The notes beneath the pieces are model-generated. The model saw only the letters and a program-made list of their open reading frames with translations, did no database searches and was not told the origin of the DNA. The translations under genes and the position numbers were made by a program. DNA of 16,407 nt, from contig JAHIEH010000085.1 of NCBI GenBank assembly GCA_018901675.1, forward strand, positions 1-16,407, written 5' to 3'. This DNA is from Nanobdellota archaeon. GTDB taxonomy: Archaea; Nanobdellota; Nanobdellia; Pacearchaeales; GW2011-AR1. Positions 6,086 to 12,382 of the stretch are shown piece by piece. Within the stretch, counting starts at the first letter, position 1. Each line of letters begins with the position of its first letter.

Positions 6086-7120
6086 CTAGATGACTTTTTG
6101 TGCAGGAATGGTTTTTGCTACATCATTGAAATTCACCTCCAGTTTTAGTTCAAAAATTTCGTGGATTAACACCACTAGATTATGAGTTAAGACCTTGCAT
6201 AAAATTTCATTTGCTTGGCTTTTGTCGGATTTACATCTTAAAAAATCTCCAAATTTCCTCTTAATCATCGCAAAACAAGTTTCAATATTAGAACGCTTAT
6301 GATAATGTTTAGCAAATTCCATGTAATTCTTAGTAAAAATATCAAACATCTGAGCCCAAGTAGGAGAACCCTTCGAATTTCGCTTAGCATTCTTCTTGAA
6401 TGGAATATAAGGCATTGCTCCGAGTTGCTTAGATAGTTCTAAGTTATCTCTTGAAGAATATGCCTTGTCGGCTGAAATCTCTTTAACATTAAAATTTTGA
6501 GCCGTATCTTTCAGGAGAGGATTAAACATAGGAGAATCATTCGCTTTTCCTTCTGTAATTTCTACAGAGGTTATTATGTTTGTTTTAACTCCGCAAATAG
6601 CATGACATTTCTTAAAACCTTTTTTCTTAGAGTCTGTTCCTGTTCTTACATTTAACCATCTATCAAACCTTCCAGTTCCAAATCCAGTTGAATCTATTGC
6701 GAATCTTTCTTCAACATTTTTCAAAGGAAGAGCGGAGATTGAAATTAAATAGGGAATTACAATACTCATTCCAGTATCATCAAAATAATTCAAGAGCGTA
6801 TTGAAGTGTGGAACCTCTTTTATGTAACCAGCTCTTTTTGCAAGTTCTAAATCTGAAATTGTTCTACGAGAAGAAGTATTTGAATAGATTTTAAGCATAC
6901 AACAAAAAACCATATCTCGTAAGGATTTACGGGGGCGACCAAAAGTATAAACTCGGGTTGGCACTATATTTAGAAGTTCATCAAGCAACTTATAGAACAT
7001 AAGTTTCTCTTTTGTTTGAGCTTCATTGTATTCTTTCCAAGCTTGGGTGTGTTTTGCATTTTCAGTTAATTTAGTGTACAACCATTGCTTCCTTTTTATA
7101 GATTCTGTTTGTGTTTCCAT
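6086..7120 (-). CDS. DDE transposase, IS4/IS5 superfamily
   Basis: A 344-aa cut-and-paste transposase. The catalytic triad is visible: D143 in AIDSTGFG, D218 in ISADKAYSS, and E280 in the signature Y273-x2-R276-x3-E280-x6-K287 (the YREK motif of the IS4/IS5 superfamily). The N-terminal 100 residues are helical, with a GRPRKS segment and a likely DNA-binding part before FNTLLNYFDDTG. The frame is intact, so the enzyme may be active. The start ATG at 7120 has AAGGAG 9 bases upstream (7130-7135 on this strand). The likely TATA box is at 7296-7303, giving a leader of about 150 nt that holds four tandem hairpins. The C-terminal codons contain one copy of a 13-bp repeat that recurs near the element's right end. 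Confidence 0.93.
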   Translation of the reverse strand: METQTESIKRKQWLYTKLTENAKHTQAWKEYNEAQTKEKLMFYKLLDELLNIVPTRVYTFGRPRKSLRDMVFCCMLKIYSNTSSRRTISDLELAKRAGYIKEVPHFNTLLNYFDDTGMSIVIPYLISISALPLKNVEERFAIDSTGFGTGRFDRWLNVRTGTDSKKKGFKKCHAICGVKTNIITSVEITEGKANDSPMFNPLLKDTAQNFNVKEISADKAYSSRDNLELSKQLGAMPYIPFKKNAKRNSKGSPTWAQMFDIFTKNYMEFAKHYHKRSNIETCFAMIKRKFGDFLRCKSDKSQANEILCKVLTHNLVVLIHEIFELKLEVNFNDVAKTIPAQKVI

Positions 7121-7129
7121 TTTATTTTT

Positions 7130-7135
7130 CTCCTT
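7130..7135 (-). promoter_or_regulatory. Ribosome binding site of the transposase
   Basis: AAGGAG on the minus strand, 9 bases before the start codon and 12 bases past the last leader hairpin. It is one of the few strong Shine-Dalgarno sites in this largely leaderless window, so translation of the transposase depends on its structured leader. Confidence 0.6.
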
Positions 7136-7147
7136 GATTTATAGTTT

Positions 7148-7244
7148 GCGAAGAGTCCCATAACCTCTTCGCTGAGAGTGTCCCATAAACACCCCCTAAG
7201 ACAATCCCATAATTTGTCTTGAGTGTTAGTCCCATAACCTAACA
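7148..7244 (-). ncRNA. Array of four tandem hairpins with a shared UUAUGGGA loop
   Basis: On the transposase strand there are four successive stem-loops, each with a 9-nt loop N-UUAUGGGA. Plus-strand coordinates: stem 7148-7155/7165-7172 (8 bp), loop 7156-7164; stem 7174-7180/7190-7196 (7 bp with two G-U pairs), loop 7181-7189; stem 7198-7204/7214-7220 (7 bp), loop 7205-7213; stem 7224-7229/7239-7244 (6 bp), loop 7230-7238. The loop cores start at 7156, 7181, 7205 and 7230, a 24-25 nt period. The stems are unrelated in sequence but all close, while the loop is invariant apart from its first base. The second stem pairs fully only as minus-strand RNA. This implies a structured leader element of the transposase mRNA, presumably bound through its loops. 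I know no family matching it. Confidence 0.75.
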
Positions 7245-7254
7245 TAGTATTAGT

Positions 7255-7272
7255 AACCAATACTTATTGGTT
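7255..7272. promoter_or_regulatory. Operator-like palindrome between transposase and winged-helix gene
   Basis: AACCAATA-CT-TATTGGTT is a perfect 8-bp inverted repeat. A related half-site recurs at 7311-7322 (GTTACCAATAAC, sharing ACCAATA). The two flank the TATA element at 7296-7303. For minus-strand transcription the palindrome falls at the expected start site, so the product of the divergent winged-helix gene is a natural candidate repressor of the transposase and of itself. Confidence 0.55.
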
Positions 7273-7295
7273 ATAGATAAGTAAGGGATAAAGGG

Positions 7296-7303
7296 TATAT
7301 AAA
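7296..7303 (-). promoter_or_regulatory. Likely TATA box of the transposase transcript
   Basis: TTTATATA on the minus strand (TATATAAA on plus), bracketed by the two operator-like sites. Initiation about 25 bases downstream, near 7272, would put the four hairpins in the 5' leader. The near-palindromic box could also fire toward plus. Confidence 0.45.
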
Positions 7304-7340
7304 CATATCGGTTACCAATAACTACTGATATAAAGTAATA

Positions 7341-7348
7341 TTTATATA
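7341..7348 (+). promoter_or_regulatory. TATA box of the winged-helix gene
   Basis: TTTATATA centred about 25 bases before the ATG at 7370, predicting a leaderless transcript. No Shine-Dalgarno precedes that ATG. Confidence 0.5.
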
Positions 7349-7369
7349 CTAATAATTATTGTAATAGAT

Positions 7370-7636
7370 ATGGAACAAAAACAAAAAAGAAAAGGAAAAT
7401 CTGAAACACTTATCGATAGTATAGACCATAATATTATGAAAGTTTTATCTAATAATAAAAGATTAACAATGACAGAATTAAGAAATAAAATAGGCTTAAC
7501 TCATTCTAATCTTACTACCCATATGAAAAGGTTGAAGAATATTATTGAAAGAGAAAGAGATAAACAAACAATTTATGTTTCTTTAAATAGTGCAGGACAT
7601 GATTTAGTAAAAAGCATTAAAAAGTTAAAAACCTAA
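7370..7636 (+). CDS. Small winged-helix DNA-binding protein (ArsR/MarR-like)
   Basis: An 88-aa protein that is essentially one winged helix-turn-helix domain after a basic N-terminal arm (KQKRKGKS). Helix 1 is DSIDHNIMKVLSNN. The HTH is LTMTELRNKIGLTHSNLTTHMKRL, with the recognition helix around SNLTTHMKRLKN. The wing is ERERDKQTIYVSLNSAGHDL, ending in a lysine-rich tail. It has no ligand or metal-site cysteines. It is divergent from the transposase and next to palindromes with the ACCAATA half-site, so a repressor of the transposase and of its own operon is the obvious inference. The next small gene starts 16 bases after its stop. Confidence 0.85.
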   Translation: MEQKQKRKGKSETLIDSIDHNIMKVLSNNKRLTMTELRNKIGLTHSNLTTHMKRLKNIIERERDKQTIYVSLNSAGHDLVKSIKKLKT

Positions 7637-7652
7637 TAACTTTAACTATAAA

Positions 7653-7793
7653 ATGGATGAAGAGACAAAGAAAAAAATAGAAGAACTTGAAGGAAGAATT
7701 GATGATTTAGAAAGTGAAATGGAGAAAGTAGTTCATCATACACAGGCGCATAAACATAATTTAGGGGATAAGCTTCCAACACTTAATTATTAG
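7653..7793 (+). CDS. 46-aa coiled-coil peptide
   Basis: A short frame of 46 codons. The first half (about residues 4-27) is a heptad-type amphipathic helix rich in Glu and Lys (KKKIEELEGRIDDLESEMEKVV). It is followed by a histidine-rich stretch HHTQAHKHN and a short tail LGDKLPTLNY. It lies 16 bases after the winged-helix gene, in the same direction and probably the same transcript, and converges with the nuclease-like gene 18 bases later. It may be an oligomerisation partner of the regulator; no function is recognisable. Support is its coding-like composition and tight packing. Confidence 0.6.
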   Translation: MDEETKKKIEELEGRIDDLESEMEKVVHHTQAHKHNLGDKLPTLNY

Positions 7794-7811
7794 AATTCTG
7801 TGTAACTAAAA

Positions 7812-8504
7812 TTAATGTTTAATAACCTCTATGTAAACATCCTCTTGATTTTGAATATCTTGCTTAAATTTTGGGACATCTCTAATCAACCCATTATCAT
7901 ACACTACAAATACTAATTTTTGGTACTTTGTTTTATATGCTACAATATCTGAGTTGATTTCATCAATAAGTGTTTTTTCCTTGCCCTCACGATTACAAAT
8001 TTTTATCTCTAAAGCTGTATTCTCTGGTTCAAAAGTAAAATCAGGAATATAGTGCTTAGATGAAAATGAGATTGAAACTTGCTCCCTTGAATATTTAAAA
8101 TTAGATACATTAAGAATCGTATCTACTTTTTCCTGAACTTCCTTTTCACTTTGCGGTTCTTTCCTAATTGAAGCACGTAATTTTGTTGTTATAACCCCAA
8201 GAATATCGCTAATGAGTTCCTCAGATTTATCAAGATTAGATTCCATGAAATCTACTAAGGAGTTTGTTTCTAACTTAACCGCACTAAATCTCTCAATTGA
8301 GGAAGTTACAACCTCCATACCATCATGTACTTTTTGTTCAGTTGTATACTTTTCTGCATCTGGGAGTTCCTTAATAACTAATCCTCTTAGTTCATTGAAT
8401 TTAATGAGAAATGGTCCAGACCTTACCCAACGTTCCTTATCAGTTATATTCAATTCATTTTGAAAATTCTTAACCATTTTATATAATAATTTTATATCTC
8501 CCAT
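7812..8504 (-). CDS. PD-(D/E)XK nuclease-fold protein
   Basis: A 230-aa protein in two parts. The N-terminal region (1-135) is mostly helical and charged, with no motif I recognise. The C-terminal domain (136-230) has the layout of a restriction-endonuclease fold: a basic strand ending HYIP-D155, then E166-I-K168, which together make PD-x10-E-x-K. After that come EKTLIDEINSDIVAYKTKY, the hydrophobic strand KLVFVVYD and IRDVPKF. This C-terminal pattern resembles standalone DpnII/MboI-type nuclease domains fused to varied helical regions in defence loci. All three core catalytic residues are present, so activity is plausible. The start is ATG 8504; ATG 8477 (residue 10) is the alternative. It points away from the ParA operon and sits alone inside the element. 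Confidence 0.7.
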   Translation of the reverse strand: MGDIKLLYKMVKNFQNELNITDKERWVRSGPFLIKFNELRGLVIKELPDAEKYTTEQKVHDGMEVVTSSIERFSAVKLETNSLVDFMESNLDKSEELISDILGVITTKLRASIRKEPQSEKEVQEKVDTILNVSNFKYSREQVSISFSSKHYIPDFTFEPENTALEIKICNREGKEKTLIDEINSDIVAYKTKYQKLVFVVYDNGLIRDVPKFKQDIQNQEDVYIEVIKH

Positions 8505-8619
8505 TAAATTTATACTCAGAACAATATTAAATAGTTTGAGGTATTTAAAAAAGTAATCTCTTATTTAGACTTTATACACAAAAGTTTCCCTTTGAAACCT
8601 CTAGATGATTCCTAATTTT

Positions 8620-8647
8620 TTACCATGGAAAAATGGTAATTTACCAT
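8620..8647. promoter_or_regulatory. Triple half-site operator ahead of the parA operon
   Basis: TTACCAT (8620-8626), 6 bases, ATGGTAA (8633-8639), 1 base, TTACCAT (8641-8647): three alternating copies of one heptamer directly upstream of the TATA box at 8655-8662. The arrangement fits an operator, or a centromere-like partition site, bound by the ParA partner or another element protein. Confidence 0.6.
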
Positions 8648-8654
8648 GGAAAAT

Positions 8655-8662
8655 TTTATAAA
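8655..8662 (+). promoter_or_regulatory. TATA box of the parA operon
   Basis: TTTATAAA centred 26 bases before the ATG at 8684, so a leaderless mRNA is expected. The upstream operator ends 8 bases before it, over the BRE position. Confidence 0.6.
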
Positions 8663-8683
8663 CTGAGTTTTAGTTATTTAGTT

Positions 8684-9541
8684 ATGGCTAAAATAATTTC
8701 TATTATAAACATGAAGGGGGGTGTTGGAAAGACTACCTTATCAGTTAATCTTGCATATGGATTGTCTAAATATCATCACAAAAGAGTTTTATTGGTTGAT
8801 GTTGACCCCCAATTCAATGCCACACAATATTTGTATCCTATTTCTAAATATTTGGAATTTATGAAAAAAAAGGGAAGTTGCACGATTAAAGATATTTTCA
8901 TAGATAGACCTACAGAAATAATGGGAACCGTCACAGATGAAAAAAAGAAGGCTGATGCCGTGATTCTAAGCATAGCAAATTGTGCGATAAGAGTCTATAA
9001 AAATGATTCTGGGTTTTTGGACCTTATACCTTCCACTCTTGAATTAATGGAAGCAGACAACATGAGGAGAGGAATAGAAAATCGCCTTAAGATATTCTTG
9101 GATAAGGTAAGAGATAATTATGATTACATAATAATAGACTGTCCCCCAACAATGTCCGTTTTTACTGCAAGTGCTTACATAGCTTCAGATGCATATCTTA
9201 TTACTATAAAACCAGATTACTTGTCCAGTGTAGGAATCTCCCTTTTATTAAGAGCTATGAAAAATTATGAGGAATCTTATGGTATCTCAAGAAAACCCAT
9301 TGGGATAGTTTTTACGATGGTTATGGGCAATACTACTTTAGCAAAACAAGTTATGGGTCAAATAAGGAAGGCTTATTCCCCAAAAATGAAAATTTTTGAT
9401 AATTGTATGTCTCATACTACAAAAATTGCTAAAACTGTTGGAGAGAATAAAACAATTTTTGACATAGGGGGTGGCAGATATTCAACCGAAATGAAAAATA
9501 TTACTAAAGAATTTTTAGATACATTAGAAGAGGAGGAATAA
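8684..9541 (+). CDS. ParA-family partition ATPase
   Basis: A 285-aa Walker-type ATPase of the ParA/Soj/MinD superfamily, which forms DNA-bound dimers that position plasmids, chromosomes or other cargo. Visible are the deviant Walker A KGGVGKTT at residues 11-18, the switch I motif VDVDPQFNAT, Walker B DYIIIDCPPT and the downstream IKPDYLSSVGISLL segment. It lacks an N-terminal HTH extension, so it is the short type. I chose the ATG at 8684, which fits the TATA box; 17 extra in-frame codons upstream run through the promoter and operator. The next ORF begins directly after its stop with GAGGAGG as RBS, as a ParB-like partner would. A ParA inside a transposon suggests plasmid ancestry of part of the cargo (inference). 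Confidence 0.9.
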   Translation: MAKIISIINMKGGVGKTTLSVNLAYGLSKYHHKRVLLVDVDPQFNATQYLYPISKYLEFMKKKGSCTIKDIFIDRPTEIMGTVTDEKKKADAVILSIANCAIRVYKNDSGFLDLIPSTLELMEADNMRRGIENRLKIFLDKVRDNYDYIIIDCPPTMSVFTASAYIASDAYLITIKPDYLSSVGISLLLRAMKNYEESYGISRKPIGIVFTMVMGNTTLAKQVMGQIRKAYSPKMKIFDNCMSHTTKIAKTVGENKTIFDIGGGRYSTEMKNITKEFLDTLEEEE

Positions 9542-9970
9542 ATGGCTTACAAAAGGAAAAATAAATTTGATGAAGAGACTATAAAAAAGATAACAAAGTT
9601 ACTACAAGAAATAAAAGTTAACAGAAATGAAATAGTTCATAATAATATAATTAGAACAAACCAAAATATTAACAAAGATAAAAGAAGATTGATAGGGATA
9701 CTTCCCTCTTTGTTGATGGATAAAAAATATTTTCCCAGAAACGAAATGATTGCAGATTTTGCAGAGAAAAAGTTAAAGATAAGTATTCCAAGTCCACATA
9801 AGAAAAAGAGAGCAGAACTTATGGGGAGAATAATTGAAGATATAAACAGACAACCTAATGAAAGAATTTTACTTTTATCTCAGGCATTTGATAAATTGAT
9901 AGGTAAAGAAGAAAAAGAGGGAATCACCAATTTCTTTTTAGAATGGAACAAAGCAATAGGCGAATCATAA
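9542..9970 (+). CDS. Unrecognised 142-aa protein in the ParB-partner position
   Basis: No family recognised. It is soluble, basic and helical: MAYKRKNKFDEETIKKITKLL at the start, a polar middle (VHNNIIRTNQNINKDKRRLIG), then FPRNEMIADFAEKKLKISIPS, which could be a helix-turn-helix-like segment, and a C-terminal helix through NFFLEWNKAIGE. It starts immediately after the parA stop with RBS GAGGAGG (9531-9537) inside parA, so the two are translationally coupled. Small basic proteins in this place usually bind the partition site and stimulate ParA. The triple half-site at 8620-8647 would be its candidate target. This role rests on position and charge only. Confidence 0.7.
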   Translation: MAYKRKNKFDEETIKKITKLLQEIKVNRNEIVHNNIIRTNQNINKDKRRLIGILPSLLMDKKYFPRNEMIADFAEKKLKISIPSPHKKKRAELMGRIIEDINRQPNERILLLSQAFDKLIGKEEKEGITNFFLEWNKAIGES

Positions 9971-9971
9971 A

Positions 9972-10670
9972 ATGGAATCTTTTACTAAGGACCTTGAAGA
10001 ATTAATAGAATTTCTTAGTAAGAAATATAACATTAAATTAAATAATAAAAGTAAGAAAATAATAAAAGAATTACATGAAAAAGTCTATTCTTTCTGTTTA
10101 ATAGATTTTGAATTAAAACGTAAAACCAATGTTAAAACTTTTTTTCTTAGTGAGGCTCGTTCAGATTCTATTAAATTAATTCCCTTATTACTTCTTGGAT
10201 TTAGAAAACCAATATTCTTATTAAGAAGAAGCATGGTTGAAGGTGTATTGAAATTCATTTTCTATGAAGAACACCCTATTGAATATAAACTCCTTGACAT
10301 AAACGTAAAATCAAAGTATGATATAGATGAACTTTTTGATTATGTTAAAAAACACCCCTTATCATATAACAATAAAAGAATAGAGGACCTTGCTTCAAAG
10401 ATAAAGGGAACTTATTCTGACCTTTCAAGATTTATACATGCTACAAACACTTCTTTTTCAAGTTCAAGAAAAACACTTCAAGATGTGAAGATTAAAGAGA
10501 ATGAACTTGAAAGATTCTCAAGTGCAATAAAAATTCTATTACAAGATTTAATGACTTTAGTTTTATACTTCAGAAAAGAAGATATAAATTTATTTGATGT
10601 TGAAAATAAGAGGTTTATATTTAATAATCTTTCAAGGACAGGTAAAAGAATCATTCATAATTTAAATTAA
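9972..10670 (+). CDS. Unrecognised helical 232-aa protein, possibly HEPN-like
   Basis: No confident family. The protein looks entirely helical and soluble. Noticeable segments are LLLGFRKPIFLLRRSMVEGVLKFIFYEEHP (about 70-100) and, later, YSDLSRFIHATNTSFSS (about 148-165). The pairing of an R-S/M-x-E helix with a following S-x-F-I-H motif recalls helical domains of the Abi/HEPN kind found beside defence genes, but the Rx4-6H nuclease signature is not clearly present (here R-F-I-H). One base separates it from the 142-aa gene and one base from the methyltransferase, so it belongs to the same operon. It could be an accessory defence protein or part of the partition module. Confidence 0.6.
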   Translation: MESFTKDLEELIEFLSKKYNIKLNNKSKKIIKELHEKVYSFCLIDFELKRKTNVKTFFLSEARSDSIKLIPLLLLGFRKPIFLLRRSMVEGVLKFIFYEEHPIEYKLLDINVKSKYDIDELFDYVKKHPLSYNNKRIEDLASKIKGTYSDLSRFIHATNTSFSSSRKTLQDVKIKENELERFSSAIKILLQDLMTLVLYFRKEDINLFDVENKRFIFNNLSRTGKRIIHNLN

Positions 10671-10671
10671 A

Positions 10672-11631
10672 ATGAAAATAATATCTTTATTCTGTGGAGC
10701 AGGAGGAATGGACTATGGTTTTATAAAAGCAGGGCATAAAATAGTTTGGGCTAATGATAATGACCAAGATAGTTGCAATACTTATGAAGGATATTTTAAA
10801 CATAAGCCAGTATGTAAACCAATAGGAGACATTCTTTCGTCTGAAATTCCAGAAGCAGATGTTGTTATAGGTGGATTCCCTTGTCAAGGATTTTCAATAG
10901 CAAATCCATATAGAAATACTAAAGATAGTAGAAATAAATTATACCTTGAATTGAAAAGGATAATTAGAGATAAAAAACCAAAATATTTTATTGCTGAAAA
11001 TGTAACAGGATTGTGTTCTCTTGGGGGATATAAAGATAAGAAAGATAAGAAAGAACATAAAGGAATAGTTCTAAAAAAGATATTGAAAGAATTAGAAAAA
11101 GCAAATGAAATGGGTTATCATATTGAATTTAAGATTCTAAATTCAGCAGATTTTGGTGTTCCTCAAATAAGAAGGAGAGCTATAATTTTGGGAACTAGAA
11201 AAGATATTTCCACTAAATTAAAACATCCGAATCCAATTCTCTCTAAAGAAGAATGGAAAACTGTTGGAGAAGCTTTAGGCGGACTCCCAGAACAACCAGA
11301 CAAGAAAGGAGATAAGGAACAAAAAGAATTCAATAATCATATTGGAACAGGACATAGAGTTAAAATAAATAATTATATGGGAAATAGACCAACTAATTTG
11401 AATAAACCCTCTCCAACAATTGTTGGAAGGGGTGGAGGAACAGGCGGACCAGTAATAATTCCCCATCCCAATGGAAAAAGAAGGATGACTGTTAGAGAGA
11501 CAGCAAGATTACAAAGTTTTCCAGATGATTTTATTTTTGAAGGTTCTGTAACTTCACAATATAGACAAATTGGAAATGCTGTTCCTTGGTTATTAGCATT
11601 CTATATAGCTAAAATGTTGCCAGAAGATTAA
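10672..11631 (+). CDS. DNA (cytosine-5) methyltransferase
   Basis: A 319-aa m5C methyltransferase with all core motifs in order: I FCGAGGMDYGF (SAM binding), IV GGFPCQGFS (catalytic Cys of PCQ), VI AENV, VIII PQIRRRAIILG, IX RETARLQSFPDDF, and X QIGNAVPWLLA. The target-recognition region is short (about residues 190-250, LGGLPEQPDKKGDKEQKEFN to VGRGGGTGG). The enzyme is intact and of normal size for a type II modification enzyme. Last gene of the parA operon, one base after the 232-aa gene; it overlaps the convergent HNH endonuclease gene by 4 bp (TTAA). The adjacent nuclease makes a restriction-modification pair likely. The recognition sequence cannot be read from the protein. Confidence 0.95.
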   Translation: MKIISLFCGAGGMDYGFIKAGHKIVWANDNDQDSCNTYEGYFKHKPVCKPIGDILSSEIPEADVVIGGFPCQGFSIANPYRNTKDSRNKLYLELKRIIRDKKPKYFIAENVTGLCSLGGYKDKKDKKEHKGIVLKKILKELEKANEMGYHIEFKILNSADFGVPQIRRRAIILGTRKDISTKLKHPNPILSKEEWKTVGEALGGLPEQPDKKGDKEQKEFNNHIGTGHRVKINNYMGNRPTNLNKPSPTIVGRGGGTGGPVIIPHPNGKRRMTVRETARLQSFPDDFIFEGSVTSQYRQIGNAVPWLLAFYIAKMLPED

Positions 11632-12320
11632 GAGAATTTTTTCTTTAGGATTGAATAAATTTCTTTCTGGTCGGTTTCTCGCAATTTCATTACTTTAGCA
11701 ACTGGAGTCATAATCTCTAAATCTTTATTTTTTGCTCCTTCATTACAAACATTACACATAGTAATAAAATCTTCTTTTGTTAGAATGGCTTTGGAGTTCA
11801 TATCATCTATTCTTTCTACTCTGACAACTTCTTTATCATATGTTCTTTTATGAGCAATAATATGACCCACGTGAAGTTTTATTTTATGTCCTGGTTTAAA
11901 TGGGTCATCATCTCCAGGTTTTCTTCCACAAAATTGGCACATATTATCATCTCTTGTGAAGACCTCATACATTATTCTTTTGTTAACTCCCCTGGACCTT
12001 ATATTTTTTGGATTTGGTTCTTTTTTAACTAAAATCCATTCATCAACTTTTAACTTTTTTCCACTTGATACATTATCGTTATGATTTATTAATTCATAGC
12101 CTTGTTCATCTCTTAGCTCAAAGATTCGTCTTATATTGTGGCTTATTGATTTTCCTTTCTTCCCAGGAATTTGTGCCAATTCTTCTGAAATTACTTTTGT
12201 TCCAACATTTAGTTTGAACCATTCAAGAGCATTTTTTAAAAATCCCTGCCCCTTATTTTTTGCCGAGTCAATAAATTTCTTCAATTCCTTTTCTCTTTCT
12301 TTGGTTCTTGGTTCACTCAT
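11628..12320 (-). CDS. HNH restriction endonuclease (partner of the m5C methyltransferase)
   Basis: A 230-aa protein with an N-terminal helical DNA-recognition part (KNALEWFKLNVGTKVISEELAQIPGKKGKSISHNIRRIFELRD, wHTH-like) and a C-terminal HNH zinc domain. The domain shows CQFCGRKPG, then KLHVGHIIAHKR and finally ITMCNVCNEGAKNKD. The two CxxC pairs hold the structural zinc and HVGHI carries the catalytic histidine; Gly stands where many homologues have Asp (HVDHI). The order HTH, CxxC, HxxH, CxxCN matches type II HNH restriction enzymes. Its promoter TATAAGG (12341-12347, minus) is about 25 bases from the ATG at 12320, so it is probably leaderless. One copy of the element's 13-bp repeat lies against this promoter, and the right terminal repeat is 52 bases upstream of the start. 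Confidence 0.87.
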   Translation of the reverse strand: MSEPRTKEREKELKKFIDSAKNKGQGFLKNALEWFKLNVGTKVISEELAQIPGKKGKSISHNIRRIFELRDEQGYELINHNDNVSSGKKLKVDEWILVKKEPNPKNIRSRGVNKRIMYEVFTRDDNMCQFCGRKPGDDDPFKPGHKIKLHVGHIIAHKRTYDKEVVRVERIDDMNSKAILTKEDFITMCNVCNEGAKNKDLEIMTPVAKVMKLRETDQKEIYSILKKKFS

Positions 12321-12347
12321 AGATTAATGTAGAAGTATTACCTTATA

Positions 12348-12360
12348 GACTTTTTGTGCA
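12348..12360 (+). repeat. 13-bp subterminal repeat, right copy
   Basis: GACTTTTTGTGCA, identical and in the same orientation to 6092-6104 inside the transposase 3' end. It lies 11 bases inside the right terminal repeat, and the left copy lies 9 bases inside the left one. It shares the core TTGTGCA with the terminal repeat, and is probably a transposase recognition site. Confidence 0.6.
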
Positions 12361-12371
12361 AGAGTTACTTA

Positions 12372-12382
12372 TTGTGCAAAGC
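12372..12382 (-). repeat. Right terminal inverted repeat
   Basis: TTGTGCAAAGC on plus, the exact reverse complement of 6072-6082, followed at once by the second CATAAAAATA. Confidence 0.7.

Larger units (their letters stand above)
6071..12382. mobile_element. 6.3-kb transposon carrying partition and restriction-modification cargo
   Basis: The ends are defined by GCTTTGCACAA at 6072-6082 and its exact reverse complement at 12372-12382, flanked by identical CATAAAAATA. An 11-bp inverted repeat plus a 10-bp duplication in matching positions is what DDE transposition leaves. No second copy of the inverted repeat occurs just right of the transposase gene (7121-7370), so the mobile unit seems to be the whole interval. 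It contains a transposase, winged-helix regulator, coiled-coil peptide, PD-(D/E)XK protein, a ParA operon with m5C methyltransferase, and an HNH endonuclease. The backbone on either side (tRNA-Lys; rpoH-rpoB) is housekeeping. The alternative is a simple IS whose right end was separated from the transposase by later insertions. Confidence 0.7.

Noticed and set aside
7148..7244. CRISPR array
   Set aside because: The constant part is only 8 nt and sits in hairpin loops. What varies is the paired stem sequence, not independent spacers, and no cas genes are present.
7148..7244. CsrA-type (ANGGA loop) binding sites
   Set aside because: The loop reads AUGGGA, not ANGGA, and CsrA is not expected in archaea.
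8633..8683. 17-codon N-terminal extension of ParA
   Set aside because: It runs through the operator half-sites and the TATA box. The ATG at 8684 gives the standard start just before Walker A.
11850..12032. Plus-strand frames across the HNH gene
   Set aside because: They are shadows of a well-supported coding frame on the other strand.
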